From assembly GCA_018105865.1 (NCBI GenBank), contig CM030870.1, positions 5,628,120 to 5,692,119 of the forward strand: DNA of 64,000 bases, written 5' to 3'. The notes beneath the pieces were generated by a model. The model had not been told where the DNA came from and did not search any database. It worked only from the letters and a program-made list of their open reading frames with translations. The stretch is from Metaphire vulgaris (taxonomy: Eukaryota > Annelida > Clitellata > Crassiclitellata > Megascolecidae). A program made the translations under genes and the position numbers. Below, piece by piece: positions 13,674-24,300 of this stretch (within the stretch, counting starts at the first letter, position 1; each line of letters opens with the position of its first letter).

Positions 13674-14177
13674 TCAGTCTCCCTTGGCATGCCTTCCTCT
13701 GAACTTGGAAAAGCGAATATCCTCCACCCGTCTCGGCATCGTCTCGTTGTCCTGTACCTCGTCCGTCTGGTTCATGTAGAAGTATCCGACCAGCATGCCG
13801 ACGATGCTCAGTCCGGAGATGCCCAGGGGGGTCAGGACCCCCACCGTCATCGCCGCCGTCCTGTATACGGCCACCTCAGCCCCGAAATGTCCGCAGGCGA
13901 TGACGAACGACGCGAAGGTGAGATGGTAGAGCGGCCGAACGGTGATGAAGAACGCGCAAGCGATCCGCAGCAGGCCAGACAAGAGGGTCCAGAGACCGAA
14001 CAGCCGGGCGGCCAGGTCCGTCACGCGGTCCGGGGCGACCGTGTACAGTCGGGTGCGCAGAAACGAGTGGTCGACGAAGCAACTGACCGCGTTCCCGACC
14101 GCCATCAAGCCGACGATGCAGATCCAGCCCTGCAGGGAACGAAGGACGGTCGCCTTCGTCAAGAATTTGACGGACAT
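13674..14177 (-). CDS. ERG28: ERG28 homologue, sterol-synthesis scaffold of the ER
   Basis: A single coding exon of 167 residues. ERG28 is an endoplasmic-reticulum membrane protein that tethers the C-4 demethylation enzymes of sterol synthesis in fungi; the animal protein is conserved. Family signatures: LRSLQGWICIVGLMAVGN, then SCFVDHSFL, LYTVAPDRV, ARLFGLWTLLSGLLR, PLYHLTFASFVIACGHFG and GVLTPLGISGLSIVGMLVG. About four membrane segments are visible. Human ERG28 is 140 residues; here the C-terminus is longer and charged. I chose ATG 14177; an acceptor-like CTTGTCTTGTCGTAG lies just upstream, so a 5' leader intron is likely. It is head to head with WTAP, about 1.6 kb away. Confidence 0.93.
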   Translation of the reverse strand: MSVKFLTKATVLRSLQGWICIVGLMAVGNAVSCFVDHSFLRTRLYTVAPDRVTDLAARLFGLWTLLSGLLRIACAFFITVRPLYHLTFASFVIACGHFGAEVAVYRTAAMTVGVLTPLGISGLSIVGMLVGYFYMNQTDEVQDNETMPRRVEDIRFSKFRGRHAKGD

Positions 14178-15797
14178 CGACCCCCAGAAATTCACCTACG
14201 ACAAGACAAGTAACACCATTCACGATTCTATAATCCTCTGATCCCTCTCGTTTTCCAGTAAGTCAGTAAGTAAAAGTTCATGTATTTTTTATAGAGAGTT
14301 CTGCTATACCTGGGAGTTTGTAAGTATATGAAATTCGCGGACCTCACATAGGGTCTGCAACCAAAGTTATTGATATATAAGCTGAAATTAGTTAACTCTA
14401 CCGTCGATCTGTATAGAATTGCAATAACAGTAACTGTCATACATTAACTCAGTAAAGTTTAAAAAATGCAGTATTAAGTATGTATTTAAAAATTATGCGA
14501 TTGCAATGATAGATAGTTTTTATGAAAAGCACCAGTTTTCTATGATACAAAACAAACTTTGGACAAAATACACGAAAATTAACCAGAGAACAAGATTAAA
14601 AACCATCTTTTTGACTTGGCTTTCCCACCATAGGCTGCCACCCCGCCCACCCGTCTGTCTGGCCGGATACCCTGGATTTGATCTGGATTTTTAATGATTT
14701 GATTTGGTGTGCCATCGGCTGATGCTTCTGTGCACTATGACGTGGCGCTATAGAAGCTTAAGATTAAATTAGAGATTTGATTAGATCCTGATTCATGGGC
14801 TGAACCTTGGAGCAATAATACACTGAACCAAAGACTCCCAGGCTGAACTGAATATGCAATATTCTATGATTGACGTCATGCCTCGAGATTTTCTATGTTT
14901 TCCGAAAGTTGGTTTTATTATAGCTCTGATTATCGCTGATTTTTTGGATTTATTTTCGTAAATCGAGAAAATCCGATCCCAGTCGACGAAGCGATGCGAT
15001 CGCCGAAATATTAATATTAATATTTTATTTGTTACAAACGAAAAAGACGGTGGCCTAGTAGCATTAAGGGTAAGAGAGGGCTGTAATGGTCGAAGGCATC
15101 GCTTTCTATACCGCTTTATAAAGCTTACCACTTATATAGCTCTATTCAGCTAGTCCAGCATAATTACATTATCCTTTTTATCATTTTATTGTCAGGCATT
15201 GAACAACCATATGCAAAAACATTCAACATTTAAAATTCACATTTGAGTTCTCACATATAGTTTCTACCCATAGGTAAGGATATTCGCAAACTGGCCTTCC
15301 TACGCTTTGAAAAAAATTATTTGCTCTTTCTCACGCCTTCTTCATTATCTTTGTCTCCAGTCTCTGACTGGACCTATTCAAGTGGTGATAAGACTGAAAT
15401 TTTAAAGTTTAAACAAAGTATCTAAAGGTAAAGGTTCCCAAATAATAGTAATATAACAAGAATCTTGTTCTTATTACACGAAGTGTGTGAATTAGGGTTA
15501 GGCTTGTTTTAGAAGCTATGTTTAGATATGCTATAATCATAAATTACAATGCTTATCAAGCTACCAATTGCCATTACTGAGGTTTCAACCATTGTCCCCA
15601 TGACCTACATGACCTGTAGCCAAACTGATGCCAGCCAAGTTGCCACTGATAATGTGTAATGGATTTAATATTTGAATGTCTCATAGGAAATTAATTCCTG
15701 CTAATTAAATGCTAAATACCGGCACATATGCAGGTAGTGGTTTATTTGTAATGCATTTGTAATATTTTATTCAGTGGTGTGTTGATGCAGCCTGGTT
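14178..15797. other. shared upstream region of ERG28 and WTAP
   Basis: The two genes diverge from this interval, so both promoters and 5' leaders should be here. A SINE 3' part (14630-14775) lies inside. I see no clear TATA box or other coding sequence. Confidence 0.4.
14630..14775 (+). mobile_element. SINE, 3' part
   Basis: CCACCATAGGCTGCCACC, GTCTGGCCGGATACCCTGGA, then GTGCCATCGGCTGATGC and GTGGCGCTATAGAAG. It matches, inverted, the 3' half of the SINE at 61350-61645. Confidence 0.75.
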
Positions 15798-17767
15798 ATG
15801 GCCAACTCAAGTGATGAAGTTCCAGCAAAAAAGGTAGAATTCTTTGTTTCAGTTTAGTTTTTCAAATGAGAATGGCGTACAATTTAGCCTAATGTTGTTT
15901 CTGACTTTAAGACAGCATTGTGACTTCAAAAGAAGGATTCAAATTTTCTACAAATTATTATTATTATTCCTTTTGTATAATTATAATAACATAGAGAAAA
16001 AAAAGACCTGTACTCCGTTGATGTACTGTAGATAAGGCTGTTTTCATCTAGTCACTAGCCGCTAAGTAGTTTTATTTTATAAAGCAATCCTAATTTACAC
16101 TTTTCTTTCATTTGTTTGCAGTTGAAAGTGAGTCCAGCCACTCGCAAAGACCTTGAGGCATTATCTCGTGAAGAACTGGTTGAAATGTAAATATTCCTTC
16201 AGCTTTGCCTGTTGTCTTTATTATTTTAATATGTAATTAATTACTTTGTATGTTATTATTTCTGAAAATTTCAAATTGAAATGTTGGATATTTGAAATTA
16301 AACTTGTATTCATACTATTGGTTAGTCATTAATTTCATTCTCGGAGAAACTGTTTCTGCTTATATCGTCAGTTTCTATTTAGTGCATAGAATGAAAATTG
16401 GCATTAGCTTATCACCAGTTTTTATGCCTTTTGTCTTTTTTCTTCTTCAAAAATACAGACAAATAAGTTTATATTCTTGCCCAATAAGCTGTTACGCTTG
16501 TTATATGCACTCTGGATTTCATTTTCTTCATTAACATAGAGAAAGATAATAGTAAGTTTGAAGTTAAATTGAATTGTCATGCTTTTGAAACATGCATGGT
16601 GTGATAAACTTTGTCGAATTTCTTCTTTCTTTTGTTGTTCCAATTGCAATGTTGCAACAGTATGTTTGGTTACAATTTGAGATGTAACCTTTTCTTATGT
16701 TTGTGCTTTTGATGTTATAGGGTGTTGGCACAGCAAAAAGAAATTGAGGGCCTAAAGGTGAAAACTCATGACCCAGGTAGGAATTTTCTGGAACAGAAGT
16801 TGGCATCAGGAGTTTGTTGTCTTATTAACTTGGTCTTGTACTGAGCATTTACTGGCTTAACCCGTAAACCGCCAGAGCCGAGTATGTTTGGTTACACTGC
16901 ATATAGTTACAATGTAGCTGTTTATAAATTTTTCAATATATTGCAGAGCATAAACTTTTGTCCTCTGATAATGTATGCTGATAGGAGGTACTCCGTTCTC
17001 CTATACTTGTTTCAGGGGTTCCTAATCATAAAAGGTTAACCCCTTAACTGGGGATCCCGGATATATCCGTCCATTTTACATTGAGTTACAGTTAAATACT
17101 GCTGATCTAATGGGCTATATAATTAATGGGCTGTATAATTACTGGCTTCTTTCGTTATTGTCTTCTTTATTGTTTTGCTTGTTATTCTATTATCTTATAT
17201 ATTGCTGCGTTATGTCTGTGATTTCAATTTTTGGGTTTTAGGAAATGTTTAAATGAATAAAAGAAATTTAAATTGTTGGGATAAAATTGACCTTTTGAAA
17301 GGATTGCTCAAAAAAGCATTGATTTGGAAAAGATAGTGTTGGGCTGGCTTTCAGGTGTAATATTTGTAATTTGATTTTAGGTTTGGATGGACTGATGCAG
17401 ACAGTGGAGAAGTTGAAACAGCAGGTGACCGATAGCGCCCAACAGGAAAACAAACTTGTTCTGCGATTATCAGGAAAGGAACACGAAGTTCAAGAACTCG
17501 TGGTTAGATAAACTCTTCCACTTTGTTCAACATTTTGTATATTATGGGCTGAATTTCTATATCAGTGTGGTTTATATCTGCTATTAAGTTATGTTTTTAA
17601 TTCTTTGGTTATATTTATATCTATATTTCTTATTTATTATAAATGTCATGGGTAACTATTGAGAAGCTCCTAAAGACACACTTATTTAACATATCTTATA
17701 AGTGATTCCTTTGTAAAGCGCTCTTGACTTTAGCTCCAGTTATGTTACTGCGCTATATAAATTGTCG

Positions 17768-17817
<50 letters not shown>

Positions 17818-20800
17818 TATCGGTAATAGGTTTAGCATAGAGGCATTATCATGATGAGCAATGAATTGGTGTTTTGGTGATTTTGATCTATTGTATTGCT
17901 TGAGAGATTATGTGTAAAATTATGGGGGGGGGGGGCATGATTTAGGACAGATTTCTCTGGGACAATTCTGTTCTTAGGGAAACAGTTTTTCCACCAACCG
18001 CTTATCTTGGAATATTAATTTTTCCTGCCAATAAGGCAAGCCAAAGCCATCTTTTTATGATTCTGCAGAGTCAGAAAGCAATATCATCATCAATCAACAC
18101 AATTGATGTGATGGCAATAGCTAGTAGTATATTTTTATTGTCATATATTGTTGTTTGATGTTCAGTAATGAGATGAATGTAAGGGCGTCCTGATTTCATG
18201 GACGTATACAGTTTTTACTTTACTTTGTTGCATGCAGTGTAGCGTAGCCTGGCATTATGACGATTCTTTGTTGACATTAGTGTCGCCATGGGGGCAAATG
18301 GGGGCAACTGCCCCCCCAACCTGCCCCAGACCACCTACCAGATTCATGCAAATCCGATGAGAAAGTTTTCTGTGGAGGGGGGTGAGGGGTGGGTAATGAA
18401 TCTGACAGGCTAGCCCCTTTGCCCCCCCAACCAAAAATTCCTGGCGACGCCACTGTTTGTTGACATTGATGTCTAATCTGAACAACTATTATGGATTTTG
18501 GTGACTGCATTTCATGACAGAGACATTCTTTTGAGCTTCTGGACAAGTGTCTTAACATTTTGTTTGCATGCAGACTTTCCTTCCAAGGCAGAGTGTTTGT
18601 TATATGCACCAGACTGGGCATTACCATATTTATTTGAGAGCATTTGTCTACTTGGATACAAATACGGCTGGTCGCCAATGATCTGTTTTTTTAATGCATA
18701 TTTGTAATGTATATTTAACTATTTATGTAATGTATATTTAACTATCTATGTAATTTATATTTGACGATTTGAAATTGATATTTTGGTACTGGACTCGCTC
18801 TGAGATTTGACTGCTGTTACATCTGTAGACACAAATTCAGGACATCAAGCAGTTGCAGAATCCCAGCTCTAGCCAATTGTCTGCCATGCTTCTCGATCCA
18901 GCAATAAACTTGATGTTCTACCACATGAAACAGGAGATGGACTTGCAGAAGGGCAAGCTGGAACAGGCCCAGAATGACTTGGCAGCATGGAAATTCACTC
19001 CTGATAGGTCAGTGTTGTTGTTGTTGTCGACTGCTTGAAGAAACATTTTTGGCATTGGGGTGGACAGGTTAGTTGTGTTCTTAGCCCGAAAACCGCCAGA
19101 ACTTAATATACTCAATGGCATTTCATTTAATTATAAAGTATCTGGAGGTTTAAGGGCTAGCCCTTTTACCGTTCATTTATTTGTAACGTAATGTAAAATG
19201 GATGTGCATTCTCAGGGCAAATGGTGGTAAAAGGGTTAAATAGGAAAGTTTGGCGCTGGCGATGTTGAACGCATGTGGATCGTTGAAGGACAAAGCCGTG
19301 ATTTTGTGCCGATGCGAAAAACTGTTTTTAGACATTTTGGTTTTGTTATTTTGGACACATGCAGTTGTAACCAAACGTAACGTGAGCGTGAATACATGTC
19401 ATGTTGTATGCAGTATTGCAAAATATCAATATCTTATGATGAAATCACTGGCTTTTTACGTTTAAATAAACTCTAATTTGCCTGTCCCTATCCAGCTTTC
19501 AGTAATATGTTAACCCTTAAAACACCAGACACTTTGTAACTACATGCAACTTGGCTGAGTATATTCGATTTTCTTGGCGGTTTAGGGGTTAATAAATTCA
19601 TTGCATCGATGATATTTTGGATGGAATCCCTACTTGGTGGACGTCATAAATGGGTGGTTATTGCTCATCAGTTACAAAGAGTAGGTAATTATTTTCTGCG
19701 TGTGTCTGTTTTTTTTCTTCTGTGCAGTCAGACGGGGAAGCGTCTAATGGCAAAGTGTAGGATGTTGCTTCAGGAAAACGAGGAGCTGGGGAAAAACGTC
19801 TCGACGGGTCGCGTGGCGAAGCTCGAGGCGGACATTTCACTGCAGAAGACGCTCATTACCGAGATGAAGAAAAGTGAAACAGGTACAGTAGAACCTCATT
19901 ATAACAGGCTCGGTTATTGTTGTTATTATTATTAACTAGACAATTGATATATATGTCACAAAGAGACAGGCAGCAGTGCCTAAAAAGACAAAGGGCTCTC
20001 AGCCTCAGGACACGAAGGTCAGCAAGTCCAAATAGCAGATCTGCATTCGTGATGATGATGATGATGATGATGATGATGCTGCTGCTGGTGGTGGTGGTGG
20101 TGGTGGTGGTGATAAATTTATATAGTGCAATAAGCATGGCAAAAATGGCCAAAGACAAGAGCGCTTTACAATACTACGTATAACCGATGGTGAATAGGTG
20201 AGTCTTAAAATTATGTAGAAAAATTCCAAGAGAGTCAGAGTTTGTAACATAGTCTGGTAGTGAATTCCACAGTTCTGGATTGCCCTGTGTGACCGACCTG
20301 TCTCCGAACTTAGCTGTTTTAGATGGGGAGGCAGCCCTGTGTCAGTTGTAATGTACTGCCATGTCTTCCATGTGATGTTAGCTGTTTTGGATATAACATA
20401 CCTTGGATATAACGTACTCAATTTTACAGACCCGTTATGTAGTTATAACGAAGTTTTACTGTATAATATGTGTGAAGGGAATGTTTGGGACTTTCTTGTC
20501 TGGTATAGGGTCGCCTGTGACATAAAATTATGTTGCTTTATCAAATCTGAAATAAGTAATCTTGGATTTGATATGTTTTTTCAATATCTTGTTTGCATTT
20601 TAGTTAGAGTTGATATCTTCCATCCTTTTCTTAATACATGTGCTCTTTTGCCAAAATTTAAGATTAGGGTCAGGTCAGGTCTTCATCCTCCAGGTCTGTC
20701 CAGCTATTGACTTCTCCATGACTTCTCTCCAATGTTCTCTGTCCTTTGCTATTTCTTCCAAAGTCATTCGGTGTCTTCTGTCAGTTTTTCCATTGAGATT

Positions 20801-21758
20801 CAGCCCTGCCATGTGCAGATCCTCTTCCAATCTGTTCACCCATTGTCTTTTTGATCTTCCTTTAGATCTTCTCCCCGTGGCTTGTAGTTGAAGATTCGTT
20901 TTGGGTTTCTTATTTCTTCCGTTATGATTATGTGTCCGGTCCATTTCATTCTTCTCTTTCTGATTGCTTCAATGATGCAGATTTGCGCTGGCATCCTTGA
21001 AGCTGGCAAAAAAAGAATCCCATTTTTCTGTGCATTCCGTTCATTGTAAATATCTTATGGTTCTTGTAGCGACCGAGGAATTCCTGGCCGAGATGGACGA
21101 AGACATGGAAGTTATGCAGGGCACCGTATACCTTATGCAGCAGCAGCTGAAGGACACGCGCGAAAGGCTGCAGAAGTACGAATGCTGCGCCGCCACCGGC
21201 GCCGCACCTTTTCCATCCCTCGACGCGCCGACCAGTCAGAATTCTTCCGTCGGAGACGAGGTTTGTCGCGAAGAGGCGCCGACAAAAACTGAGTTAGCAT
21301 TAAAGGTCGAAATCCAGGACAAGAGCAGCATTTCCGAAACTGACAGCGCTGTTGTAACTTGTCGGGATGCGGCGGTCGATGGTGCGCGGGAGGTGGAAGA
21401 ACTTTCCGGGCGTCAAACGTTGAACGAGGTTGAGGCTGTGGGCGCTAATTTAGACGATGTCGTTGACAGGGACGGGGAAAACCACAATGAGTTCTCCGCT
21501 TGCGCGAACGACGCGCTTGCAGGTCATAACTCTGGCTTGAGAACGTCGCCCGTCGAGCCTTCCGATTTAGTAGGAAATCTGCCGATGTCGGACAGTTTTA
21601 GCGGCGACAGTGACTCGAAGTCGGATGTCGTCTGCGTCGACGCAGACTTGCCGTGTCATAAACTGAGGCTTGTTGGGCGGAAGAATTCGGACGTTCTAAC
21701 CGACGCGAAAGTTAACGGTCTAAATATGCTGGTCCCTGTGACAGAGGAAAATGACTGA
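15798..21758 (+). CDS. WTAP: WTAP, regulatory subunit of the m6A mRNA methyltransferase complex
   Basis: Seven exons join in frame: 15798-15833, 16122-16186, 16721-16776, 17381-17502, 18829-19007, 19728-19882 and 21070-21758 (433 residues; human about 396). WTAP (fly Fl(2)d) holds the METTL3-METTL14 writer in nuclear speckles and affects splicing. The N-terminus MANSSDEVPAKK is followed by a long coiled coil to about residue 245. Strongly conserved blocks are MLLDPAINLMFYHMK, KLEQAQNDLAAWKFTPDS, TGKRLMAKCRMLLQENEELG and AEMDEDMEVMQGTVYLMQQQ. The last exon adds a variable, acidic, Ser-rich tail, as in other WTAPs. All donors are GT, all acceptors AG. The exon 6 donor abuts a pogo-type MITE. 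A further 5' leader exon is possible (AG just before the ATG). Confidence 0.95.
16857..17039 (+). mobile_element. TTAA-ended repeat in WTAP intron 3
   Basis: It starts TTAACCCGTAAACCGCC and ends at GGTTAA, sharing its last TTAA with the next element. It resembles 19510-19592. A piggyBac-type origin is inferred from the TTAA ends. Confidence 0.5.
17036..17098 (+). mobile_element. TTAACCCCTTAAC MITE, right end lost
   Basis: It matches the left three quarters of the 80-bp family (TTAACCCCTTAACTGGGGA, ATATATCCGTCCATTTTACA, TTGAGTTACAGTTAAATAC) but lacks the right end. Confidence 0.75.
17640..17817 (+). repeat. LINE-type 3' tail with (AAT)n
   Basis: The first part translates as KLLKTHLFNISYK, like the C-terminus of a LINE reverse transcriptase. 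It is followed by TTGTAAAGCGCTCTTGA, GCGCTATATAAATTG and AAT repeats. The inverted copy is at 44145-44330. Confidence 0.75.
18275..18455 (+). mobile_element. hAT-type MITE, CATTAGYGTCGCC family
   Basis: It begins CATTAGTGTCGCCATGG and ends CTGGCGACGCCACTG, flanked by the perfect 8-bp duplication TTTGTTGA. It lies in WTAP intron 4. Confidence 0.92.
19154..19239 (+). mobile_element. TTAA-type MITE, diverged
   Basis: It keeps the family core (TTATTTGTAACGTAATGTAA then ATGGATG) and a right end AAGGGTTAA. The left end is changed. It is close to the subfamily at 61029-61106. Confidence 0.6.
19510..19592 (+). mobile_element. TTAA-ended MITE, second subfamily
   Basis: It begins TTAACCCTTAAAACACC and ends GGCGGTTTAGGGGTTAA. 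The inside differs from the 80-bp family but the ends are alike. Confidence 0.65.
19886..20461 (+). mobile_element. pogo/Tigger-type MITE on the WTAP exon 6 splice donor, interrupted
   Basis: The ends CAGTAGAACCTCATTATAAC and GTTATAACGAAGTTTTACTG are flanked by TA (19884-19885 and 20462-20463). A GAT/GGT microsatellite with a LINE-type tail (about 20050-20330) interrupts it. The left TA is part of the WTAP donor GTACAG. Its right half matches 41907-42021. Confidence 0.85.
20675..20944 (-). pseudogene. non-LTR retrotransposon fragment, C-terminal end
   Basis: An open frame reads GRSKRQWVNRLEEDLHMAG, then DRRHRMTLEEIAKDREHWRE. This is typical of the C-terminus of RTE-like and related retrotransposon polyproteins (W..L..D..R..W pattern). 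It sits antisense in WTAP intron 6 and is not part of WTAP. Confidence 0.8.
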
Positions 21759-22114
21759 GATGGTTTCTTCTTTCTTGTGTACTTGTTTCAAGTTCTTGTT
21801 CTGTTCAATCCGAGTTCTTGACAGGAATCGATGCGCTGGAACTTTTCTCGTGTTGCTGTATGCACCCTATATTTTTTTTATCAGGTTGATGGCATTTTTG
21901 ATGGACTATGTCAAGGTTTTATCTTCTGATTTTGTCACTAAGGTACCAGGCTCAAGTATGAGGTAGCACATAGAATGAAATTGCTTGGTTTTACAACAGT
22001 TGTAGACAAAGTTTTTACTCTTTACATGGTTTGACTGTCAAGGCTTCTGCATCTGAAGCACGATGGAATTTAGTTAATGTTGGCATTCCGCTGAAACTGA
22101 ATTTTTAAATTATG

Positions 22115-22120
22115 AATAAA
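22115..22120 (+). promoter_or_regulatory. poly(A) signal AATAAA, WTAP
   Basis: A canonical hexamer 357 bases after the WTAP stop codon. It is the first one on this strand that I noticed after the stop. Confidence 0.6.
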
Positions 22121-23302
22121 ATTGTTTCGTTATCATTGTTTCACTGACACGAGCATCGTTATGGAATCATTTTTTATATTCTGCTTAAAAACAGAAATTC
22201 GACTGCTTTCATTCAAAAGTGCGGCATTGATTTCTTGAATTATTTGTGCAAGTAAATTATTTTATTATCAAACACGATTAATATATATCTTTACTTTTTT
22301 TTACAGGTTTTGGAAATTAGTAGATTTATCGTTTTTTATTTTCATTCAGAAGAAACATCAAGATTTAGGTTGTCTAATTTTATGTTTTTAGTGACAATAA
22401 TTTGATTTTATTGTAGAAAGAAATTAGATTTTGGCAAAAATTATTGTTACAATGCTGGATCAGAATGCATAACAGTGTAGGTCAAAACTGAATGCTGTGC
22501 TGTCAGTTAATTTCTGTTTTCTTGAGGCAGTATTTTATTAAGGCCTGTTATGAGGAATTCCCCAATGAGGCCCCAAAAGCCTCATAATCCCCATCCCAGC
22601 ACTGAGAAAAAATTTTGCATTGAACTATGCCTTCCCCCTCCCCAGCAAAGTCAATTTCTCCCCAAAAAAAAAAAAAAAAAAGGGCCGGGAAGCTGGACAT
22701 AACATTGTCTTGAGGCATTTTTATTCAAACACCTGTAAAAGGCTATTTATACAATTATAATAATTATTCTATATGATCCACCATAACTGGGACTAGAAAA
22801 TATGACTAACCTATTGAATTTGACGATGTGGATTATGGTTCAAATCTGTAGCAACCATTGGCTGACTCGCCAAATGCATTACCAGAATGGCTCTGTAGTT
22901 GACTAGTAAGCATGATGTGCAGGCTTTGTTGACTATATAGACTGGGACCGCTTGTGAGTGTGAGATTTGCACAAAGCCATTGAGTTGTATGGGGGAGGGA
23001 GATAGTATATGAGATTACAGGATGACATATTTTGCTCACCAAGACTTTTTAACAGAAAATGTCTATGTGCCCCCCCCCATGAGTTGAAAGGAGCTGTATT
23101 TTGTGCTCAGGATAGAGAAACTTGGAAATACTATTTTTTTTGTATTCTAGTTGACCTATATTAAAATTCTGAATCAGATAAATAAGGTGGGCTGTTTATC
23201 TGTTTATTGTTCCCTAACAGCAGTAAATGACTGTGTCACTGTGTGGATTGCATCTAGTAATATTATATGTATCGGTAATACATAATTTCCCTTACATTAT
23301 GG

Positions 23303-23346
<44 letters not shown>

Positions 23347-23419
23347 AAGGCCTATCTTAATTCATTGTGTGCATGCAAGAGGGATAGATAGATAGACGGA
23401 TAGATAGATTGATAGATAA

Positions 23420-23488
<69 letters not shown>

Positions 23489-24300
23489 ATTGCACTAAAG
23501 CAGAACAAGATTGATTACCAATATATGCCCAGACATGCTCTGTACCCGGGCCGTTGGTAGGTGGCCTAAATCTGCTTTTAATTGCAGGCCAACAGTCTGG
23601 TGACCACTAGGCACTCTAGCCACAGCAAGTTCTTGAAGCCTTTTTCTTCTCTTTAGGCCCTGACTTACCAAACTCCAAATCAATGCAGATGAATTGGATA
23701 AACCATAGTGAAAATGTCATAAAACTAATCGGCATTCAGCTTTCTGTTGCATAGGGGGCCTGTAGAGCATAATTTTTGATTATCCAGTTGTCTCAATGAC
23801 TGTTTTGCACTGCAGTCTATCTAGGCTATATAGTTGTTACCTGTGGATTAAATTTGTCATTTACAGCAGTTTGGCTTTCCATACTTCGGTTAGTCATTTG
23901 GACCACTACGTTATATATGCTATGCCAGTACCCACGGTATCTAGTATTTGTTTTATGAGCACACATGGCATTTAGGCATCTGACGTCATAGGCTGTTTGG
24001 TCCTTAGGAAACTGGAAATCAGTCAATATACATAGGCCAGTCAATAGCTATGGCTGGTGGTAGCTGGAGGCAGTTGTTTGAATTTTGTGAAATTGGTCTG
24101 ACCATATTTCTGTAGAGTCCTGGATGTTTATATAGCAAAGCATGAAATTTGCTTATGAGCATCATTCTTGAGAACTTTACTCCCATATACTGCTGGAGTT
24201 CCAAGTTCCATGGTACTGTTGGTACTTGTTACATACAGTACAGATTGTAAGAACTGCTGATCTTGAAAGGTTTAAAGGGCTAACCAATTGGCAGCAGCGA
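22121..24300. other. intergenic region between WTAP and the unknown gene
   Basis: It holds the decayed repeat 22542-22690 with a poly(A) run near 22662-22681, microsatellites at 23303-23486 and otherwise unremarkable AT-rich sequence. The promoter of the downstream gene should be here. I see no gene. Confidence 0.4.
23303..23486 (+). repeat. (GT)n, (GATA)n and (GA)n microsatellites
   Basis: A GT run at 23303-23344, then GATA units at 23383-23420 and an uninterrupted GA run to 23486. Confidence 0.95.

Noticed and set aside
13659..14213. 184-residue plus-strand frame
   Set aside because: Antisense shadow of ERG28.
20675..20944. Basic protein as an extra host gene inside WTAP
   Set aside because: The motifs are those of a retrotransposon C-terminus.
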